64,000 bases of DNA from Clostridium gelidum (GCF_019977655.1 NZ_AP024849.1:74501-138500); one strand, 5' to 3'. Numbered from the stretch's first letter, positions 38,816 through 50,066 are shown. The notes: a model not told the origin generated them from the letters alone. Made by a program: numbers and translations.

Positions 38816-39691
38816 ATGATTTATTCTTTAGAAAATTCAAGTATTAAAATTACAGCAAGTACTCATGGTGGAGAAATACATTCTATAGCAAGTAAAATTG
38901 ATGGAACTGAATATTTATGGGATGGAAATTCTGAGTATTGGAAGTATCATGCACCAATATTGTTTCCTATAGTGGGAAAGGTTGTAGATTCAAAGTACAG
39001 AGTTGATGGAAAAACATATAAATTACCACAGCATGGATTAGCTAGAACTTCTGAGTTTACATTGATTTCTAAAACGGATAATGAAGTAACTTTTGAATTA
39101 AGGTTTTCAGAGGAATCTTTAAAAGTATATCCATATAAGTTTTCATTGAAATCTACGTATACATTAGAAGATAACACAGTTAATATTAAGTATAGTGTTA
39201 ATAATCTAGATGATAAGATAATACACTTTTCAATAGGAACGCATCCAGCATTTATGTGTCCTATTAATCAAAATGAAAGATTAGAAGATTGTTATCTTGA
39301 ATTTAGTGAAAAAGAAACAAGTGATAGAAAAGTTCTTACGACAGATGGATATCTTTCTCATGATGAAAGTGAATGTTTAAAATCCATAGATACTCTTATG
39401 TTGTCAAAGGAATTATTTAAAGATGATGCCTTAGTTTTTGATAATTTAAAATCTGATAAAATAACAATAAAATCAAAAATCAGTAGCAAAGCGTTAACTG
39501 TAGACTTTAATGGTTTTCCGTACATGGGAATTTGGGCACCAAAAGATGGAGCACCATTTGTATGTATAGAACCTTGGTTTGGTCATGCAGATTATGAAGA
39601 TTTTAAGGGTGAACTTAGTGAAAAAGAAGGCATAATATCATTAGAAGTAGGAAAAGAATTTAGTTGTACTTATAAAGTAACAGTTGTTTAA
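38816..39691 (+). CDS. Aldose 1-epimerase-like protein (LacX type)
   Basis: This 291-residue galactose-mutarotase-fold protein is of the LacX/YeaD-like branch. Seen: NSEYWKYHAPILFPIVGKV with the conserved substrate-facing arginine region, LPQHGLARTSEF (His-containing), FSIGTHPAFMCP (second His) and PFVCIEPWFGHAD. Such proteins interconvert sugar anomers or bind hexose phosphates; the true substrate is unknown. A GGAGGAAATATT ribosome-binding site precedes the ATG, and it is a single-gene unit ending in a clear terminator. Confidence 0.88.
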   Translation: MIYSLENSSIKITASTHGGEIHSIASKIDGTEYLWDGNSEYWKYHAPILFPIVGKVVDSKYRVDGKTYKLPQHGLARTSEFTLISKTDNEVTFELRFSEESLKVYPYKFSLKSTYTLEDNTVNIKYSVNNLDDKIIHFSIGTHPAFMCPINQNERLEDCYLEFSEKETSDRKVLTTDGYLSHDESECLKSIDTLMLSKELFKDDALVFDNLKSDKITIKSKISSKALTVDFNGFPYMGIWAPKDGAPFVCIEPWFGHADYEDFKGELSEKEGIISLEVGKEFSCTYKVTVV

Positions 39692-39772
39692 AAATTAAAT
39701 TTGTTTTAATGCTGATTTAATAGAAATATGCTTATAATTTTCAGGATATTTGAAATAATAAACTTTATAGAG

Positions 39773-39820
39773 TAATCCACAGAAATATGAATTAAACTTA
39801 TATATCTGTGGATTATTTAT
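39773..39820 (+). terminator. Terminator after the epimerase-like gene
   Basis: TAATCCACAG pairs perfectly with CTGTGGATTA, with further A/T pairing inside the loop, and TTTAT follows. Confidence 0.75.
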
Positions 39821-39865
39821 AATGGTATGTGGATAGAATTAAAGTTTTGGTAAATTGCACTTTTA

Positions 39866-40026
39866 AGGCATAATCAAAAGAATAACAAGTCCATTTGCCA
39901 GCCTATTTTCCATCATGCTGCGTCGGCCAATTGACCTAATAGGCCTGCTATGAGGGCAATTCGTCTTCTTGCCTGATGAAAAATATTCATGGCAACTTTG
40001 GACTTGTTATTTATTTTCATATGCCT
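39866..40026. mobile_element. MITE-like inverted-repeat element, copy A (161 bp)
   Basis: The ends are imperfect inverted repeats of about 28 bp, both starting AGGCAT and running through to AATAACAAGTCCA when read inward. The interior is clearly richer in G+C than the surroundings and includes AATAGGCCTGCTATGA. It carries no gene. The right-hand 95 bp closely matches the element at 62399-62627. It lies between the epimerase terminator and the glycosylase gene. Confidence 0.75.
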
Positions 40027-40052
40027 AATATACTTAAGAAGGGGGAAACTAA

Positions 40053-40667
40053 ATGTCAATTTTAAAAAAACATTTTTATAAGCAAGGAGCATTAACTTTA
40101 TCCAAAGAACTTTTGGGGAAGACTCTTGTGAGAAATATTGATAATGTAATTTTAAAAGGCAAGATTGTTGAAACAGAAGCGTATATAGGTGAAATAGATA
40201 AGGCATCTCATGCTTATAATGGCAGAAGAACTGAAAGAACAGAACCTTTGTTTAGAGAAGGTGGCATTTCATATGTATATTTTATTTATGGAAAATATCA
40301 CTGCTTCAATGTTATAAGTGGACTTGAAAACAACGGTGAAGGAGTTTTAATAAGGGCACTAGAACCATTAAATGAATTTGATTATCTTGCTAGAAAAAGA
40401 TTTGATGAAAATTATGAGGAGCTATCTGAAGCTAAGAAAAAATCAATTACAAATGGTCCTTCAAAATTGTGTATGGCATTTTCTATAAATAAATCAGAAA
40501 ATTACATTAAGCTTTATGAAAAAGGAGACTTTTATATAGAGGATGGAGAGTCGGAAAAGATTGAAATAGTTGAAACTACAAGAATAGGTATTGATTATGC
40601 AGAAGAGGCTATAAATTTCCCTTGGAGATTTTACATAAAAGGTAATAAATATATTTCTAAAAAATAA
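40053..40667 (+). CDS. 3-methyladenine DNA glycosylase (AAG/MPG family)
   Basis: This 204-residue base-excision repair enzyme removes alkylated purines. Seen: [10 protein letters not shown], the active-site [21 protein letters not shown] with the catalytic Glu, and [15 protein letters not shown]. The length matches bacterial Mpg. AGAAGGGGG precedes the ATG. It is a single-gene unit; its terminator overlaps the stop codon. Confidence 0.94.
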   Translation: MSILKKHFYKQGALTLSKELLGKTLVRNIDNVILKGKIVETEAYIGEIDKASHAYNGRRTERTEPLFREGGISYVYFIYGKYHCFNVISGLENNGEGVLIRALEPLNEFDYLARKRFDENYEELSEAKKKSITNGPSKLCMAFSINKSENYIKLYEKGDFYIEDGESEKIEIVETTRIGIDYAEEAINFPWRFYIKGNKYISKK

Positions 40668-40700
40668 CTGTTTCAATTCATTTGAGACAGTTATTTTTTT
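40664..40700 (+). terminator. Terminator of the glycosylase gene
   Basis: AATAACTGTTTCAA pairs with TTGAGACAGTTATT (one G-T/mismatch position), followed by a run of T. It includes the TAA stop. Confidence 0.85.
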
Positions 40701-40777
40701 GATTCCTACAATTAATAGTTTGTGTAAAAGTTGCCCGAAATTATATTAGCAATATGTACTTTATATTAATAAATTTC

Positions 40778-41863
40778 TTATAGTTCGTATCGTATACTTA
40801 CTATAACTATTGAGATTTCATCTATTAAATTAATGTCATTGTTAATTGTCTCAGTTTTAGAGCTTTTAAGGATTTTTACAATAGGTCTTAGTGGAAAGTT
40901 AGGTAGTGTCTCTTGAACTACAGCTATATCACCGTTACTAAGATCAACTAAAGTTCCTTTAGAAAATGGAATTACTATTTTACAAAAAGTATTAACAATA
41001 TCATAATCAAATATCTTACCTGCATTAGACATTAAATACTCCAAAACATCGCTTGGAAACATTGCTTTTCTATTAGGTCTACCTGTAGATAACGCATCAT
41101 ATGCATTGGCAATGCTTACTATTTTGCTTAAGGTATTTATTTCATCATTAATTAATCCGTTAGGATAACCTAAGCCATCGGGCCTTTCATGATGTTGTAA
41201 TGCTATTATTTTACTATTAGCACTTAAGTTATAAGAATCTGATAAATATTTGTATCCAAGATTTGAATGTTGTTGCAGCAATGAAGTTTCTTCTGACGTT
41301 AGTTCTTCTTCTTTCATAAGAATTTCCTTGGAAATAAATGATTTTCCAACATCATGAAGCAAAGCTCCAGTACAAAGATATTGTAATTGCCTCTTAGATA
41401 ACTTTAAAGCAGTACCAAGAACAAGTGATATTACAGCAACATTTACAGAGTGAGAATAAACATAGTTATTCAAACTTCTTATATCTACTAATGAAAGCAA
41501 TACACTTTTGTTGTTTAGTACATTTTCAATTAGATCCTCAGCCATATTCTCAATGTTATTAAAATATACAGATTCTTTTTTTGAAAACTTATCAGCTACA
41601 GTAAGTCTATTTATATTAGAAAAAGCTTCTTTCATTGTCAAAATTGCTTTTTGTCTTAATTCAGGCTTAATAATATCTTCTATTTCTTCAGAGCTATATT
41701 CATCAATTATGTATATGGATAAAATATTGATCTCTTTTATTTTAGATATAATTCCTTCGCTTAGAATTACACCAGATCTTACTAATATTCTACCTTCGAT
41801 ATCATATAAAGTTTTACCTATAAGTGTATTTGGTTTTACACATTCAATTGGAACTAATCTCAT
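40778..41863 (-). CDS. HD-GYP domain protein, probable cyclic-di-GMP phosphodiesterase
   Basis: This 361-residue cytoplasmic protein has an N-terminal DUF3391-like region (about residues 1-70) and an HD-GYP domain. Key residues are His138, the HD pair His170-Asp171 in LLHDVGK, HHE at 224-226 and DGLGYP at 229-234, the GYP signature. Members hydrolyse cyclic-di-GMP to GMP or pGpG. It is a lone gene with no adjacent GGDEF gene. GAGGAG precedes the minus-strand ATG. The 3' end faces the glycosylase terminator. Confidence 0.92.
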   Translation of the reverse strand: MRLVPIECVKPNTLIGKTLYDIEGRILVRSGVILSEGIISKIKEINILSIYIIDEYSSEEIEDIIKPELRQKAILTMKEAFSNINRLTVADKFSKKESVYFNNIENMAEDLIENVLNNKSVLLSLVDIRSLNNYVYSHSVNVAVISLVLGTALKLSKRQLQYLCTGALLHDVGKSFISKEILMKEEELTSEETSLLQQHSNLGYKYLSDSYNLSANSKIIALQHHERPDGLGYPNGLINDEINTLSKIVSIANAYDALSTGRPNRKAMFPSDVLEYLMSNAGKIFDYDIVNTFCKIVIPFSKGTLVDLSNGDIAVVQETLPNFPLRPIVKILKSSKTETINNDINLIDEISIVIVSIRYEL

Positions 41864-42356
41864 AATTATCTTCTCCTCAAACGTCTGGTTTTAAATAATA
41901 CAAGTTACAACATAATTCGTAGTTAATATATCAAAACATAATAATAGTATATCAGCAAAATTAGTCTATTTGTAGTATTATAGGAAAAATATATTATTAT
42001 TTATATGATATATTGTAAAATTATGAGTTTAATGTTATTAATCAGAGGACATTAATGATATTAAGTCCATTCTGTATTTATATAAATAGTTTGCAAGAAT
42101 TATATAATGTGTAACATAGTATTAGAAGAAATAAATTTAAAATAATGAAAAAGTTGTATACATTTTAAGTTGATAATTGTCTTATAAATGTAAGGATTTA
42201 GAACGAGGAAATTATATAAACTTAGTGGAAATCCAATGATAAAAGCAACTTCAATTGGAATAGTTACAGATCAACTATATTAAAAAATAATATATCAAAG
42301 AATATAGGATATATTAAATTAGTATTTATTCGAGATTTAATGTATATTGAATATAC
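41864..42356. other. Gap of about 490 bp without a recognised gene
   Basis: Very AT-rich DNA between the HD-GYP gene and the asnS terminator. It must contain the HD-GYP promoter on the minus strand. I see no RNA gene, riboswitch or credible short gene. Confidence 0.6.
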
Positions 42357-42391
42357 AAAAAGAGAGGCAAATTAATTTCACCTCTCTTTTT
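42357..42391. terminator. Terminator of asnS, probably bidirectional
   Basis: AAAAAGAGAGG pairs perfectly with CCTCTCTTTTT around a 13-nt loop. The T-run on each strand makes it usable in both directions. On the minus strand it lies about 60 bp after the asnS stop. Confidence 0.85.
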
Positions 42392-42449
42392 AATAATTGT
42401 GTAATATAATAATATAACACAGATTCATATGTGTTGAATATTAAACTTC

Positions 42450-43844
42450 TTAGAATTCGCTAGCTCCTGGAGTTCTAGGGAATGGTATTACGTCTCTGAT
42501 GTTTGTCATGCCAGTTATGTACATGATTAATCTTTCAAAACCTAAACCAAAGCCTGCATGTTTAGTTTCTCCATATTTTCTTAATTCTAAGTACCACCAG
42601 TAGTCTTCTTCATTTAATCCTAATTCAGCCATTCTACCCTTTAAGAGATCTAATCTTTCTTCTCTTTGGCTACCACCTATTATTTCTCCTATTCCTGGAA
42701 CTAAAAGGTCAGTAGCTGCAACTGTTTTGTTGTCATCATTCATTCTCATGTAGAATGCTTTTATATCTTTAGGATAATCTGTTACAAAAAGAGGCTTTTT
42801 AAAGTGCTCTTCAGTAAGATATCTTTCATGCTCTGTTTGTAAATCAATGCCCCAAGCTACATCGTAATCAAATTGCTTGCCACATTTTTCTAAGATTTCA
42901 ACAGCTTCTGTGTAAGTAACTTTAGCGAAGTCTGATGAAACTACATGATTCAATCTCTCTAATAATCCTTTATCAACAAATGAGTTAAAGAATTCCATTT
43001 CTTCAGGACATTCATCTATAACATATTGTATAACATACTTAAGCATGCTTTCTGCAAGTTCCATATCATCTTGTAAATCTGCAAAAGCAATTTCAGGTTC
43101 AATCATCCAAAATTCAGCGGCATGTCGTGTTGTATTAGAGTTTTCAGCTCTAAAAGTTGGGCCAAAAGTATAGATGTTTCTGAAAGCTAAAGCAAAACAC
43201 TCACCATTTAATTGACCAGAAACAGTAAGATTAGTTTCTTTGCCAAAGAAATCTTTACTATAATCTATATTTCCATCTTCAGTTAATGGTGGATTTTTAG
43301 GATCAAGAGTTGTTACTCTAAACATTTCTCCAGCACCTTCAGCATCACTACCAGTTATTATAGGAGTGTGTGCATATACGAAGTTTTGTTCTTGGAAGAA
43401 TTTATGTATAGCGAAAGCAGCAACAGAACGTACTCTAAAAGTTGCTGAAAAAGCATTAGTTCTAGGTCTTAAATGAGCTATAGTTCTTAAATACTCAAAA
43501 GTATGTCTTTTCTTTTGAAGAGGATAATCAGAGTTTGACATTCCCTCAACAATAACTTCTTTTGCTTGAATTTCAAAAGGTTGTTTTGCATCAGGTGTGG
43601 CAACTAATGTACCTATAACTGAAATTGAAGAATTTATAGGTAATTTTGATATTTCTTTAAAATTATCCAATTTATCATCAAAGACTATTTGAATATTTTT
43701 AAAGAAGGAACCATCATTAACTTCTATAAACCCAAAAGCATTAGATGCTCTTAAAGTTCTTATCCAACCTGATATTGTTATTTCCTTTGATAGAAAATCA
43801 TCAGTATTTCTATAAAGGCTTCTAATTAAATTCGATTTTGCCAT
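42450..43844 (-). CDS. asnS: Asparaginyl-tRNA synthetase
   Basis: This 464-residue class IIb synthetase has an N-terminal OB-fold anticodon-binding domain (about residues 15-105, [21 protein letters not shown]). Its catalytic core contains motif 2 ([22 protein letters not shown]) and motif 3 ([15 protein letters not shown]). These favour AsnRS over AspRS or LysRS. GGAGGTCATATAAT precedes the ATG. No T-box leader was recognised upstream. Confidence 0.96.
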   Translation of the reverse strand: MAKSNLIRSLYRNTDDFLSKEITISGWIRTLRASNAFGFIEVNDGSFFKNIQIVFDDKLDNFKEISKLPINSSISVIGTLVATPDAKQPFEIQAKEVIVEGMSNSDYPLQKKRHTFEYLRTIAHLRPRTNAFSATFRVRSVAAFAIHKFFQEQNFVYAHTPIITGSDAEGAGEMFRVTTLDPKNPPLTEDGNIDYSKDFFGKETNLTVSGQLNGECFALAFRNIYTFGPTFRAENSNTTRHAAEFWMIEPEIAFADLQDDMELAESMLKYVIQYVIDECPEEMEFFNSFVDKGLLERLNHVVSSDFAKVTYTEAVEILEKCGKQFDYDVAWGIDLQTEHERYLTEEHFKKPLFVTDYPKDIKAFYMRMNDDNKTVAATDLLVPGIGEIIGGSQREERLDLLKGRMAELGLNEEDYWWYLELRKYGETKHAGFGLGFERLIMYITGMTNIRDVIPFPRTPGASEF

Positions 43845-43922
43845 ATTATATGACCTCCATTTTATAAATATATTATAGTTAAAACATAAAATTTATGAAA
43901 AAGGTTTTTTATTGTAAAAGTT

Positions 43923-44002
43923 AGGCACATAAAAGGAAATAACAAGTCAAAAAACAAAAAGTTAGACTAGCATACTGAATTGTTATTTTCCAGGATATGT
44001 CT
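43923..44002. mobile_element. MITE-like inverted-repeat element, copy D (80 bp)
   Basis: The left end AGGCACAT...GGAAATAACAAGTC and the inverted right end GACATATCCTGGAAAATAACAATTC are related inverted repeats. The short interior differs from copies A and B. It lies in the gap between asnS and murC. The rest of that gap holds no gene. Confidence 0.5.
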
Positions 44003-44124
44003 AATGCAATATTCTATTAGGTTTAATACTAACTAGATTTTACAATACTTTCTTAGCTAATGCAACTTAAGTAAGCCTTAATGGGGCATGTCTACTCCAG
44101 CCAACTTTCAAAACTGTGGATTAT

Positions 44125-45504
44125 TTAAGCTTCTAAATATTTTTCTCCAACAATAACTACATCACCAGCACCTACTGTTAATAATAAATCACCAGAAGTA
44201 AGTTTTGACTTAACATAATTTAATGCTTCATCATGTGAATGAACATTAGTACAATTTATACCTTTGCTTCTTATAGCATTTCCAAGTTCATCAGAAGATA
44301 CAAGTCCAGTATCTTTTTCACGAGCAGCATAAATATCCATTAATATTAGCTCATCAGTATCACTAAAACAGTCTGTAAATTCATCAAATAAAGATTTTGT
44401 TCTAGTATAAGTATGAGGTTGGAAAATGCAATAAGTTTTATTGTGCTGAATTTGTTTTGCAGTACTTAAAGTAGCTTTAATTTCTGTAGGATGATGAGCA
44501 TAATCATCAATTACAGTAACTCCATTTATTTCACCTTTGTATTCAAATCTCTTATGAGCTCCCTTGCATTTTGATAATCCTTCAATTATATTATCATTAG
44601 AAATATTAAAAATAAGAGAAACACATATTGAGGCAAGGGCATTTAATATACTATGCTTACCTGGAATACTTAAAGTAAGAGTAAATAAATTTTTAGTTTC
44701 TTTATAAACATCAAAAGTTGCACAACCATCTTTGTTGAAGATAATATTTTTAGCAGTTACATCTGAAGTTTCATCAAAACCATAACTTAAAGTATTACAA
44801 TCTACTTTTGATAGAATTTCTTTAACTCTAAAATCATCAGCATATCCTACAAGATAGCCATCCTTAGGAATAAGTTTAGAGAATTTAAAAAAAGTATCAG
44901 CAATTTCATCTATATCTTTATAGCAATCTAAGTGATCTGCATCTATATTTAAAATCACCCCTACGTAAGGAAAAAACTTTAGAAATGAACGCTTATATTC
45001 ACAAGCCTCAGTTAAAAAATACTCACTATTACCTATTCTAAAGTTTCCATCAATTATATCTAATTCTCCACCTACTAAAATAGTTGGATCTAAATTACCA
45101 GCAAGTGTAACATGAGAAAGCATAGAGGTACATGTAGTTTTACCATGAGTACCTGAGATCGCTACATTATACTTATGACCTTTCATAATTTCCCCTAAGA
45201 ATTCAGCTCTATCCATTAATGAAATGTTTTTTTCTTGAGCTTCTAAAAGTTCAGGATTATCAGATGGTATTGCAGCGGTATAAACTACTAAATCTACATT
45301 TTTAATATTTTCTCTTTTATGACCTATATAAATTTCAGCACCTGAAGTTTTTAATTTCTCAACAATTGGAGAATTTTTAAAATCTGATCCGGATACCTTG
45401 AACCCACTATTTAATAAAACAGCAGCAAGGCCACTCATACTGATTCCACCTATACCAATAAAATGAATTTTCTTATCTTTATCCTTTATAAAATCGAAAG
45501 ACAA
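44125..45504 (-). CDS. murC: UDP-N-acetylmuramate-L-alanine ligase
   Basis: This 459-residue Mur ligase adds L-alanine to UDP-MurNAc in peptidoglycan synthesis. Seen: the UDP-binding [15 protein letters not shown] near residue 14, the ATP loop [15 protein letters not shown] near residue 115, and [14 protein letters not shown]. Length is normal. The start is a TTG (45502-45504 on the complement), with AAAGGAG eight bases upstream. It is transcribed divergently from purR. Confidence 0.96.
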   Translation of the reverse strand: MSFDFIKDKDKKIHFIGIGGISMSGLAAVLLNSGFKVSGSDFKNSPIVEKLKTSGAEIYIGHKRENIKNVDLVVYTAAIPSDNPELLEAQEKNISLMDRAEFLGEIMKGHKYNVAISGTHGKTTCTSMLSHVTLAGNLDPTILVGGELDIIDGNFRIGNSEYFLTEACEYKRSFLKFFPYVGVILNIDADHLDCYKDIDEIADTFFKFSKLIPKDGYLVGYADDFRVKEILSKVDCNTLSYGFDETSDVTAKNIIFNKDGCATFDVYKETKNLFTLTLSIPGKHSILNALASICVSLIFNISNDNIIEGLSKCKGAHKRFEYKGEINGVTVIDDYAHHPTEIKATLSTAKQIQHNKTYCIFQPHTYTRTKSLFDEFTDCFSDTDELILMDIYAAREKDTGLVSSDELGNAIRSKGINCTNVHSHDEALNYVKSKLTSGDLLLTVGAGDVVIVGEKYLEA

Positions 45505-45796
45505 ACGATCAACTCCTTTTTAATTAATAAAACTAAAGCGTTAATATACTTTTTTAAAAACTTAATGAAAATCTTTAGTTTTATGCTTTAATTATAATTA
45601 TATACATTTTTCTAAAAATCAACCATAGAAAAAAACAAATACATGATATTTTTATGAAGATTTATCGTATTAATGTATAAGTTAGAAAGATATACATTAA
45701 CATTTATAATTAAAAATATTGATATTAACTTAAATTTAGCATAAAATATGAATATTAAAGGGATTTAATATAAAAAAATTCGTGTAGGTGATTAAA

Positions 45797-46612
45797 ATGG
45801 AGAAATTTACGAGAAATAAGAGAGTAGTTGCCATAACCAAAATATTAGTAGAAAATCCTAACAAAATACTAGGGTTGAATAATTTTTCTGAATTATTAAA
45901 TGCAGCAAAGTCTACTATAAGTGAAGATATAGTTGTTGTTCGTGAAGTTTTAGAAAGACTTGAAATGGGTAAAGTCGAGACAATTGCGGGTGTTGCAGGC
46001 GGAATAAAATATATCCCACAAAGTGGTGAAGAAAAGAAGAAAGCTTTTGCACTAGAGCTATGTAAGCAATTAAGTGACGATGGAAGAGTTATTCCAGGAA
46101 ATATAGTATATATGACGGACCTGGTATACAACCCTAAAATAATAAGTAAAGCGGGAGTTATGCTTTCATCATGCTTTAAGGGAAAAGATGTTGATTATGT
46201 AATAACTGTTGAAACTAAGGGAATTCCCCTAGCGTATGAAGTAGCTAGAAATTTAGGTGTACAATTGGTTATTGCAAGAAGGGATAGTCAAGCAACAGAA
46301 GGACCAACTGTTACGATAAATTATGTTTCGGGCAGTAATGGAAGGTTACAACAAATGGCATTGTCAAAAAAATCAATGAAACTATCAAGTAAATGTATAT
46401 TTATTGATGACTTTATGAAGGGTGGAGGAACTGCGGTTGGAATTAAAGCTCTACTAAAGGAATTCGATAGTGAGCTCATAGGAATTGGAGTATTAATAGA
46501 TAATAAACAAATTGAAAAGAAATTAGTTGGTGAATATGTTTCTATTGTTGAATTAACTGCAGTAGATAAATCAGCAATCATAGGAATACAGCCTTCAAAA
46601 GTATTTTCTTAA
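45797..46612 (+). CDS. purR: Purine operon repressor, PurR (Bacillus type)
   Basis: This 271-residue regulator has an N-terminal winged helix (about residues 1-75, RNKRVVAITKILVENPNKIL) and a phosphoribosyltransferase-like domain with the PRPP loop IFIDDFMKGGGTAVG near residue 200. In Firmicutes PurR represses purine synthesis and salvage genes and is released by PRPP. The frame opens at a GTG at 45788. The ATG at 45797 is preferred with GTAGGTG as its ribosome-binding site. Gene order with spoVG, glmU and prs is conserved. Confidence 0.93.
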   Translation: MEKFTRNKRVVAITKILVENPNKILGLNNFSELLNAAKSTISEDIVVVREVLERLEMGKVETIAGVAGGIKYIPQSGEEKKKAFALELCKQLSDDGRVIPGNIVYMTDLVYNPKIISKAGVMLSSCFKGKDVDYVITVETKGIPLAYEVARNLGVQLVIARRDSQATEGPTVTINYVSGSNGRLQQMALSKKSMKLSSKCIFIDDFMKGGGTAVGIKALLKEFDSELIGIGVLIDNKQIEKKLVGEYVSIVELTAVDKSAIIGIQPSKVFS

Positions 46613-46673
46613 TTAAGTTAGGATAATATTGCATCTGTAGCATTTTATATAAACTCACAAAAAATAAATTTTA

Positions 46674-46704
46674 TAAGGATTTATCAAATATAAAAAAGGA
46701 ATTT
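46674..46704 (+). promoter_or_regulatory. Probable SigH-type promoter of spoVG
   Basis: TAAGGATTT (46674-46682) and AAGGAATTT (46696-46704) match the SigH -35 (RnAGGAWWW) and -10 (RnnGAATWW) patterns. The gap between them is about 2 bp longer than in B. subtilis spoVG, which lowers confidence. spoVG is a classical SigH target. Confidence 0.5.
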
Positions 46705-46770
46705 AGAAATTTGTGGAGAAATTATATAAATATTAAGTATTTTTTAAGCAACTGGGAGGGGTGGAGTAAA

Positions 46771-47046
46771 ATGCAAATTACAGATGTTAGAATTAGAAAG
46801 ATCACATCAGAAGGTAAAATGAAGGGAATAGTTTCTGTTACATTTGATAATGAATTTGTAATTCATGATATCAAAGTTATAGAAGGACAAGCGGGTTTAT
46901 TTATTGCTATGCCTAGTAGAAAAACACCAGATGGAGAATTTAAAGACATAGCTCACCCAATAAATACAGAAGCAAGAGAAAAAATTCAGACTGCAATTTT
47001 AGAAGCTTACCAAAAGGCTATTTCAGAAGAAGTTGTAAAAGTGTAA
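46771..47046 (+). CDS. spoVG: Septation/stage V regulator SpoVG
   Basis: This 91-residue SpoVG protein begins [11 protein letters not shown] and contains [28 protein letters not shown], the conserved core. SpoVG is a small DNA/RNA-binding regulator involved in sporulation and division. The frame is open from 46711, but GGGAGGGGTGGAG identifies the ATG at 46771. A clear terminator follows. Confidence 0.96.
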   Translation: MQITDVRIRKITSEGKMKGIVSVTFDNEFVIHDIKVIEGQAGLFIAMPSRKTPDGEFKDIAHPINTEAREKIQTAILEAYQKAISEEVVKV

Positions 47047-47060
47047 TGGTTTTGAGACGT

Positions 47061-47090
47061 AAGAGGAAGTTTTTGTGACTTCCTCTTATT
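47061..47090 (+). terminator. Terminator of spoVG
   Basis: AAGAGGAAGT pairs perfectly with ACTTCCTCTT (7-nt loop), followed by ATTTC. Confidence 0.85.
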
Positions 47091-47227
47091 TCGTGAAATT
47101 AAATTTTAAAAGGAAATATTAAGGCTATTATATAGGTTGAAATAAGAGTAGCTTTCCAATATAATTGAATTAATATGAATATTTAACACGTTATTAAGAT
47201 AATTAATCGTGTTAATATAACCCATAT

Positions 47228-47291
47228 AAAAAAGTGCGCACTGATGAAAAAAGTGCGAAGCACAACCAAGAACTTTTAAGTACAACCAAGA
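47228..47291 (+). repeat. Two phased doublet repeats upstream of glmU
   Basis: AAAAAAGTGCG occurs at 47228 and 47247. ACAACCAAGA occurs at 47262 and 47282. Both pairs have a period of 19-20 bp, about two helical turns. They occupy the glmU 5' region together with the small hairpin GTGCGAAGCAC. No known regulatory motif is recognised, and the rest of the 47091-47364 gap holds no gene. Confidence 0.5.
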
Positions 47292-47364
47292 TCATTTCAC
47301 AGATAAAAGAGTAGGGAGTAGATTTTCTTGGATGTCTAAATTTATGAATGAGGTGTGATATATA

Positions 47365-48732
47365 ATGTATAAATGTGCACTAGTATTAGCAGCGGGTCAA
47401 GGTAAGAGAATAAAGTCAGATTTACCTAAAGTGTTGCATAAAGTATGCGGTAAAGAAATGTTAAAACATGTTATAGACTCAATAAGAAATTCAGGGATTG
47501 ATGATATAGATGTAATTATAGGTAAGGGTGCTGAACTTGTAAAAGAAAGAACATTAGATAAAAAAGTATCGTACTCACTACAAGCTGAGCAATTAGGAAC
47601 TGGGCATGCTGTTAAATGTGCTCAAGAATTTTTAAGAGATAAGAAGGGAGTAGTTGCAATTTTTGCAGGAGATACTCCTTTAATTAAGCAATCTACTATT
47701 GAACGATTAATTAATGATCATATTAACGATAATAATGCAGCTACTATTTTAACTGCAATCGTTGATGATCCAACTGGTTACGGAAGAATTGTACGTGAAA
47801 ATAATGAAGTGCTAAAAATTGTTGAACATAAGGACTGCAATGAAGAGGAACTTAAAATTAATGAGATGAATTCAGCAATTTATTGCTTTGATATTGAATT
47901 ATTAGTAGAGGCTTTAGATAATTTAAAAAATAATAATGAGCAAGGCGAATATTACCTTACAGACGTTATAGAAATATTAAAATTAAAAAACAAAAAAGTA
48001 GGTGCAGTTATAACAGATTATGAGGAGACTATTGGCGTAAATTCTAGAGTTCAATTAGCACAAGCGGAAGAAATTCTTAAAGACAGAATAAATCTTAAAC
48101 ATATGGAAAATGGAGTTACATTAATTGATCCTAAAACAACATATATAGGTATTGATGTTGAAATAGGACAGGATACAATAATATATCCTAATAATATTTT
48201 AGAAGGTAATACAAAGATAGGTACTAATTGTTTTCTTTATCAAAATTCAAGAATTGCAGATAGTATTATTGGAGATGAAGTAGATATTCAATCTTCAGTT
48301 ATATTAAATAGCAGTATTGGAGATAATACAACAGTTGGACCTTTTGCATATATAAGACCAGAAACTACAATAGGTAAAAATGCGAGAATTGGCGATTTTG
48401 TAGAGATAAAGAAATCAACTATTGGGGATGGAACTAAGGTATCTCATTTAACTTATATAGGGGATGCTGAAGTTGGGTCAGAATGTAATTTTGGCTGTGG
48501 AACAGTAGTTGTAAATTATGATGGTAAAAATAAATATAAGACTATTATTGGAGATCATAGCTTTATAGGTTGTAATACTAATTTAGTATCGCCTGTTACA
48601 ATTCACGATAATACATATATTGCAGCTGGATCTACGATTACATCTGAAGTAAATGAAGGTGACCTTGCAGTTGCGAGAGCTAAGCAAAGAAATATTAAGG
48701 GCTGGGTTGAAAAAAAGGGATTAAAAAAATAA
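47365..48732 (+). CDS. glmU: Bifunctional UDP-N-acetylglucosamine synthase GlmU
   Basis: This 455-residue enzyme acetylates glucosamine-1-phosphate and then makes UDP-GlcNAc for peptidoglycan. The N-terminal uridyltransferase shows [20 protein letters not shown] and FAGDTPLI. The C-terminal left-handed beta-helix carries hexapeptide repeats, [27 protein letters not shown] and [34 protein letters not shown] precedes the ATG. prs lies 46 bp downstream. Confidence 0.97.
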   Translation: MYKCALVLAAGQGKRIKSDLPKVLHKVCGKEMLKHVIDSIRNSGIDDIDVIIGKGAELVKERTLDKKVSYSLQAEQLGTGHAVKCAQEFLRDKKGVVAIFAGDTPLIKQSTIERLINDHINDNNAATILTAIVDDPTGYGRIVRENNEVLKIVEHKDCNEEELKINEMNSAIYCFDIELLVEALDNLKNNNEQGEYYLTDVIEILKLKNKKVGAVITDYEETIGVNSRVQLAQAEEILKDRINLKHMENGVTLIDPKTTYIGIDVEIGQDTIIYPNNILEGNTKIGTNCFLYQNSRIADSIIGDEVDIQSSVILNSSIGDNTTVGPFAYIRPETTIGKNARIGDFVEIKKSTIGDGTKVSHLTYIGDAEVGSECNFGCGTVVVNYDGKNKYKTIIGDHSFIGCNTNLVSPVTIHDNTYIAAGSTITSEVNEGDLAVARAKQRNIKGWVEKKGLKK

Positions 48733-48778
48733 AAATTTAATTATAAACCACCAAAAAAGTAAGGGGGTCTTCTTAATT

Positions 48779-49744
48779 ATGATAACGCATGGAAGAAATA
48801 TAAAAGTATTTACTGGAAATTCACACTCGCAGTTAGCCCAAGATATAACAGATATATTAGGCGTTCCACTCGGGAAATCTAAGGTTTCAACTTTTAGCGA
48901 TGGAGAAATATCTGTGGATATTAATGAGACTGTTAGAGGAAATGATGTATTCATAGTGCAATCTACTTCTTCACCTGTTAATAATAATTTGATGGAATTA
49001 TTAATTATGATTGATGCATTTAAGAGAGCATCAGCGGGCAGAATTACAGCAGTTATACCGTATTATGGATATGCTAGACAAGACAGAAAAGTTAAGTCAA
49101 GAGATCCAATAACTGCAAAGTTAGTTGCAGATTTATTAACTGCAGCAGGAGCACACAGAGTTCTAACTATGGATTTACATGCAGCCCAAATTCAAGGATA
49201 CTTTAATATTCCTGTTGATCATTTACTTGGTGCACCGATCCTTGCAGAACATTTTATATCAAAGGGATTAAAAGATCAAGAAGATGTTGTTGTAGTTTCA
49301 CCAGACTTAGGTAGTGTAACTAGAGCAAGAAAATTTGCAGATAACTTACATGCACCAATAGCAATCATAGATAAGAGAAGACCAAAAGCAAATGTTTCAG
49401 AAATAATGAATATTATAGGCGATATTGAAGGCAAGAGATGCATATTAATTGATGATATGATAGATACTGCTGGAACTATTGCAAATGCAGCGAATGCACT
49501 TAGAGAATTAGGTGCTAAAAATATTTACGCATGTTGTACTCATGGAGTATTATCAGGTCCAGCAATGGATAGAATAAATAATTCAGTAATAGAGGAACTA
49601 GTTATGTTAAATACAATTCCATTAAGAGAAGATTTAGAGACTAATAAAATCAGATCAATTTCAGTTGCACCTTTGTTTGCAGAAGCAATAAAAAGAATTT
49701 ATGATGATCAACCAATAAGTAAATTATTTGAATATCAACAATAA
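48779..49744 (+). CDS. prs: Ribose-phosphate pyrophosphokinase
   Basis: This 321-residue enzyme makes PRPP from ribose-5-phosphate and ATP for nucleotide, His and Trp synthesis. Seen: [20 protein letters not shown], the divalent cation site [11 protein letters not shown], the flexible loop [14 protein letters not shown] and the PRPP loop [19 protein letters not shown] lies about 11 bp before the ATG. Its substrate is also the product of the ribose and nucleoside operons in this window. Confidence 0.97.
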   Translation: MITHGRNIKVFTGNSHSQLAQDITDILGVPLGKSKVSTFSDGEISVDINETVRGNDVFIVQSTSSPVNNNLMELLIMIDAFKRASAGRITAVIPYYGYARQDRKVKSRDPITAKLVADLLTAAGAHRVLTMDLHAAQIQGYFNIPVDHLLGAPILAEHFISKGLKDQEDVVVVSPDLGSVTRARKFADNLHAPIAIIDKRRPKANVSEIMNIIGDIEGKRCILIDDMIDTAGTIANAANALRELGAKNIYACCTHGVLSGPAMDRINNSVIEELVMLNTIPLREDLETNKIRSISVAPLFAEAIKRIYDDQPISKLFEYQQ

Positions 49745-49793
49745 GAAATGCTATTAAAAAACACTTAAATAATAGACACATTTAGAAACTTAA

Positions 49794-49845
49794 AATAGGA
49801 TGTATATTTATTTCAGAAAAATGGGAAAATATGCATTCTATTTTT
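49794..49845 (+). terminator. Terminator of the glmU-prs unit
   Basis: AATAGGATGTATATTT pairs with AAATATGCATTCTATT (16 bp with two G-U pairs), followed by TTTA. The rest of the gap to 50066 contains only a small imperfect hairpin near 49946 and presumably the promoter of the two-component system. Confidence 0.7.
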
Positions 49846-50066
49846 ACAATATAAATAAATAATTTTTATTTTAGGATAGTGAATATTAAGGTTATAATAG
49901 AATTATATTATAAATTTAAATTGAAATATAATTAATAATTGTGAAGTGAGGCATTTTTGAAATGCTTACTATGGCAAGTATTAATCATATTTCTTTCTTT
50001 GCTATAAAAAAATAATTTATGTATGATATATAAGTAATATGAGTCTAATTAAGAGGAGGAAAAATA

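Noticed and set aside
39913..40206. 97-codon minus-strand frame spanning MITE-like copy A and the start of the glycosylase gene
   Set aside because: It overlaps a repeat element and a clear gene on the other strand, and the translation shows no recognisable domain.
43845..44124. Possible T-box leader of asnS
   Set aside because: The minus strand shows no T-box sequence (AGGGTGGNACCGCG type) or antiterminator; the gap holds a MITE-like element instead.
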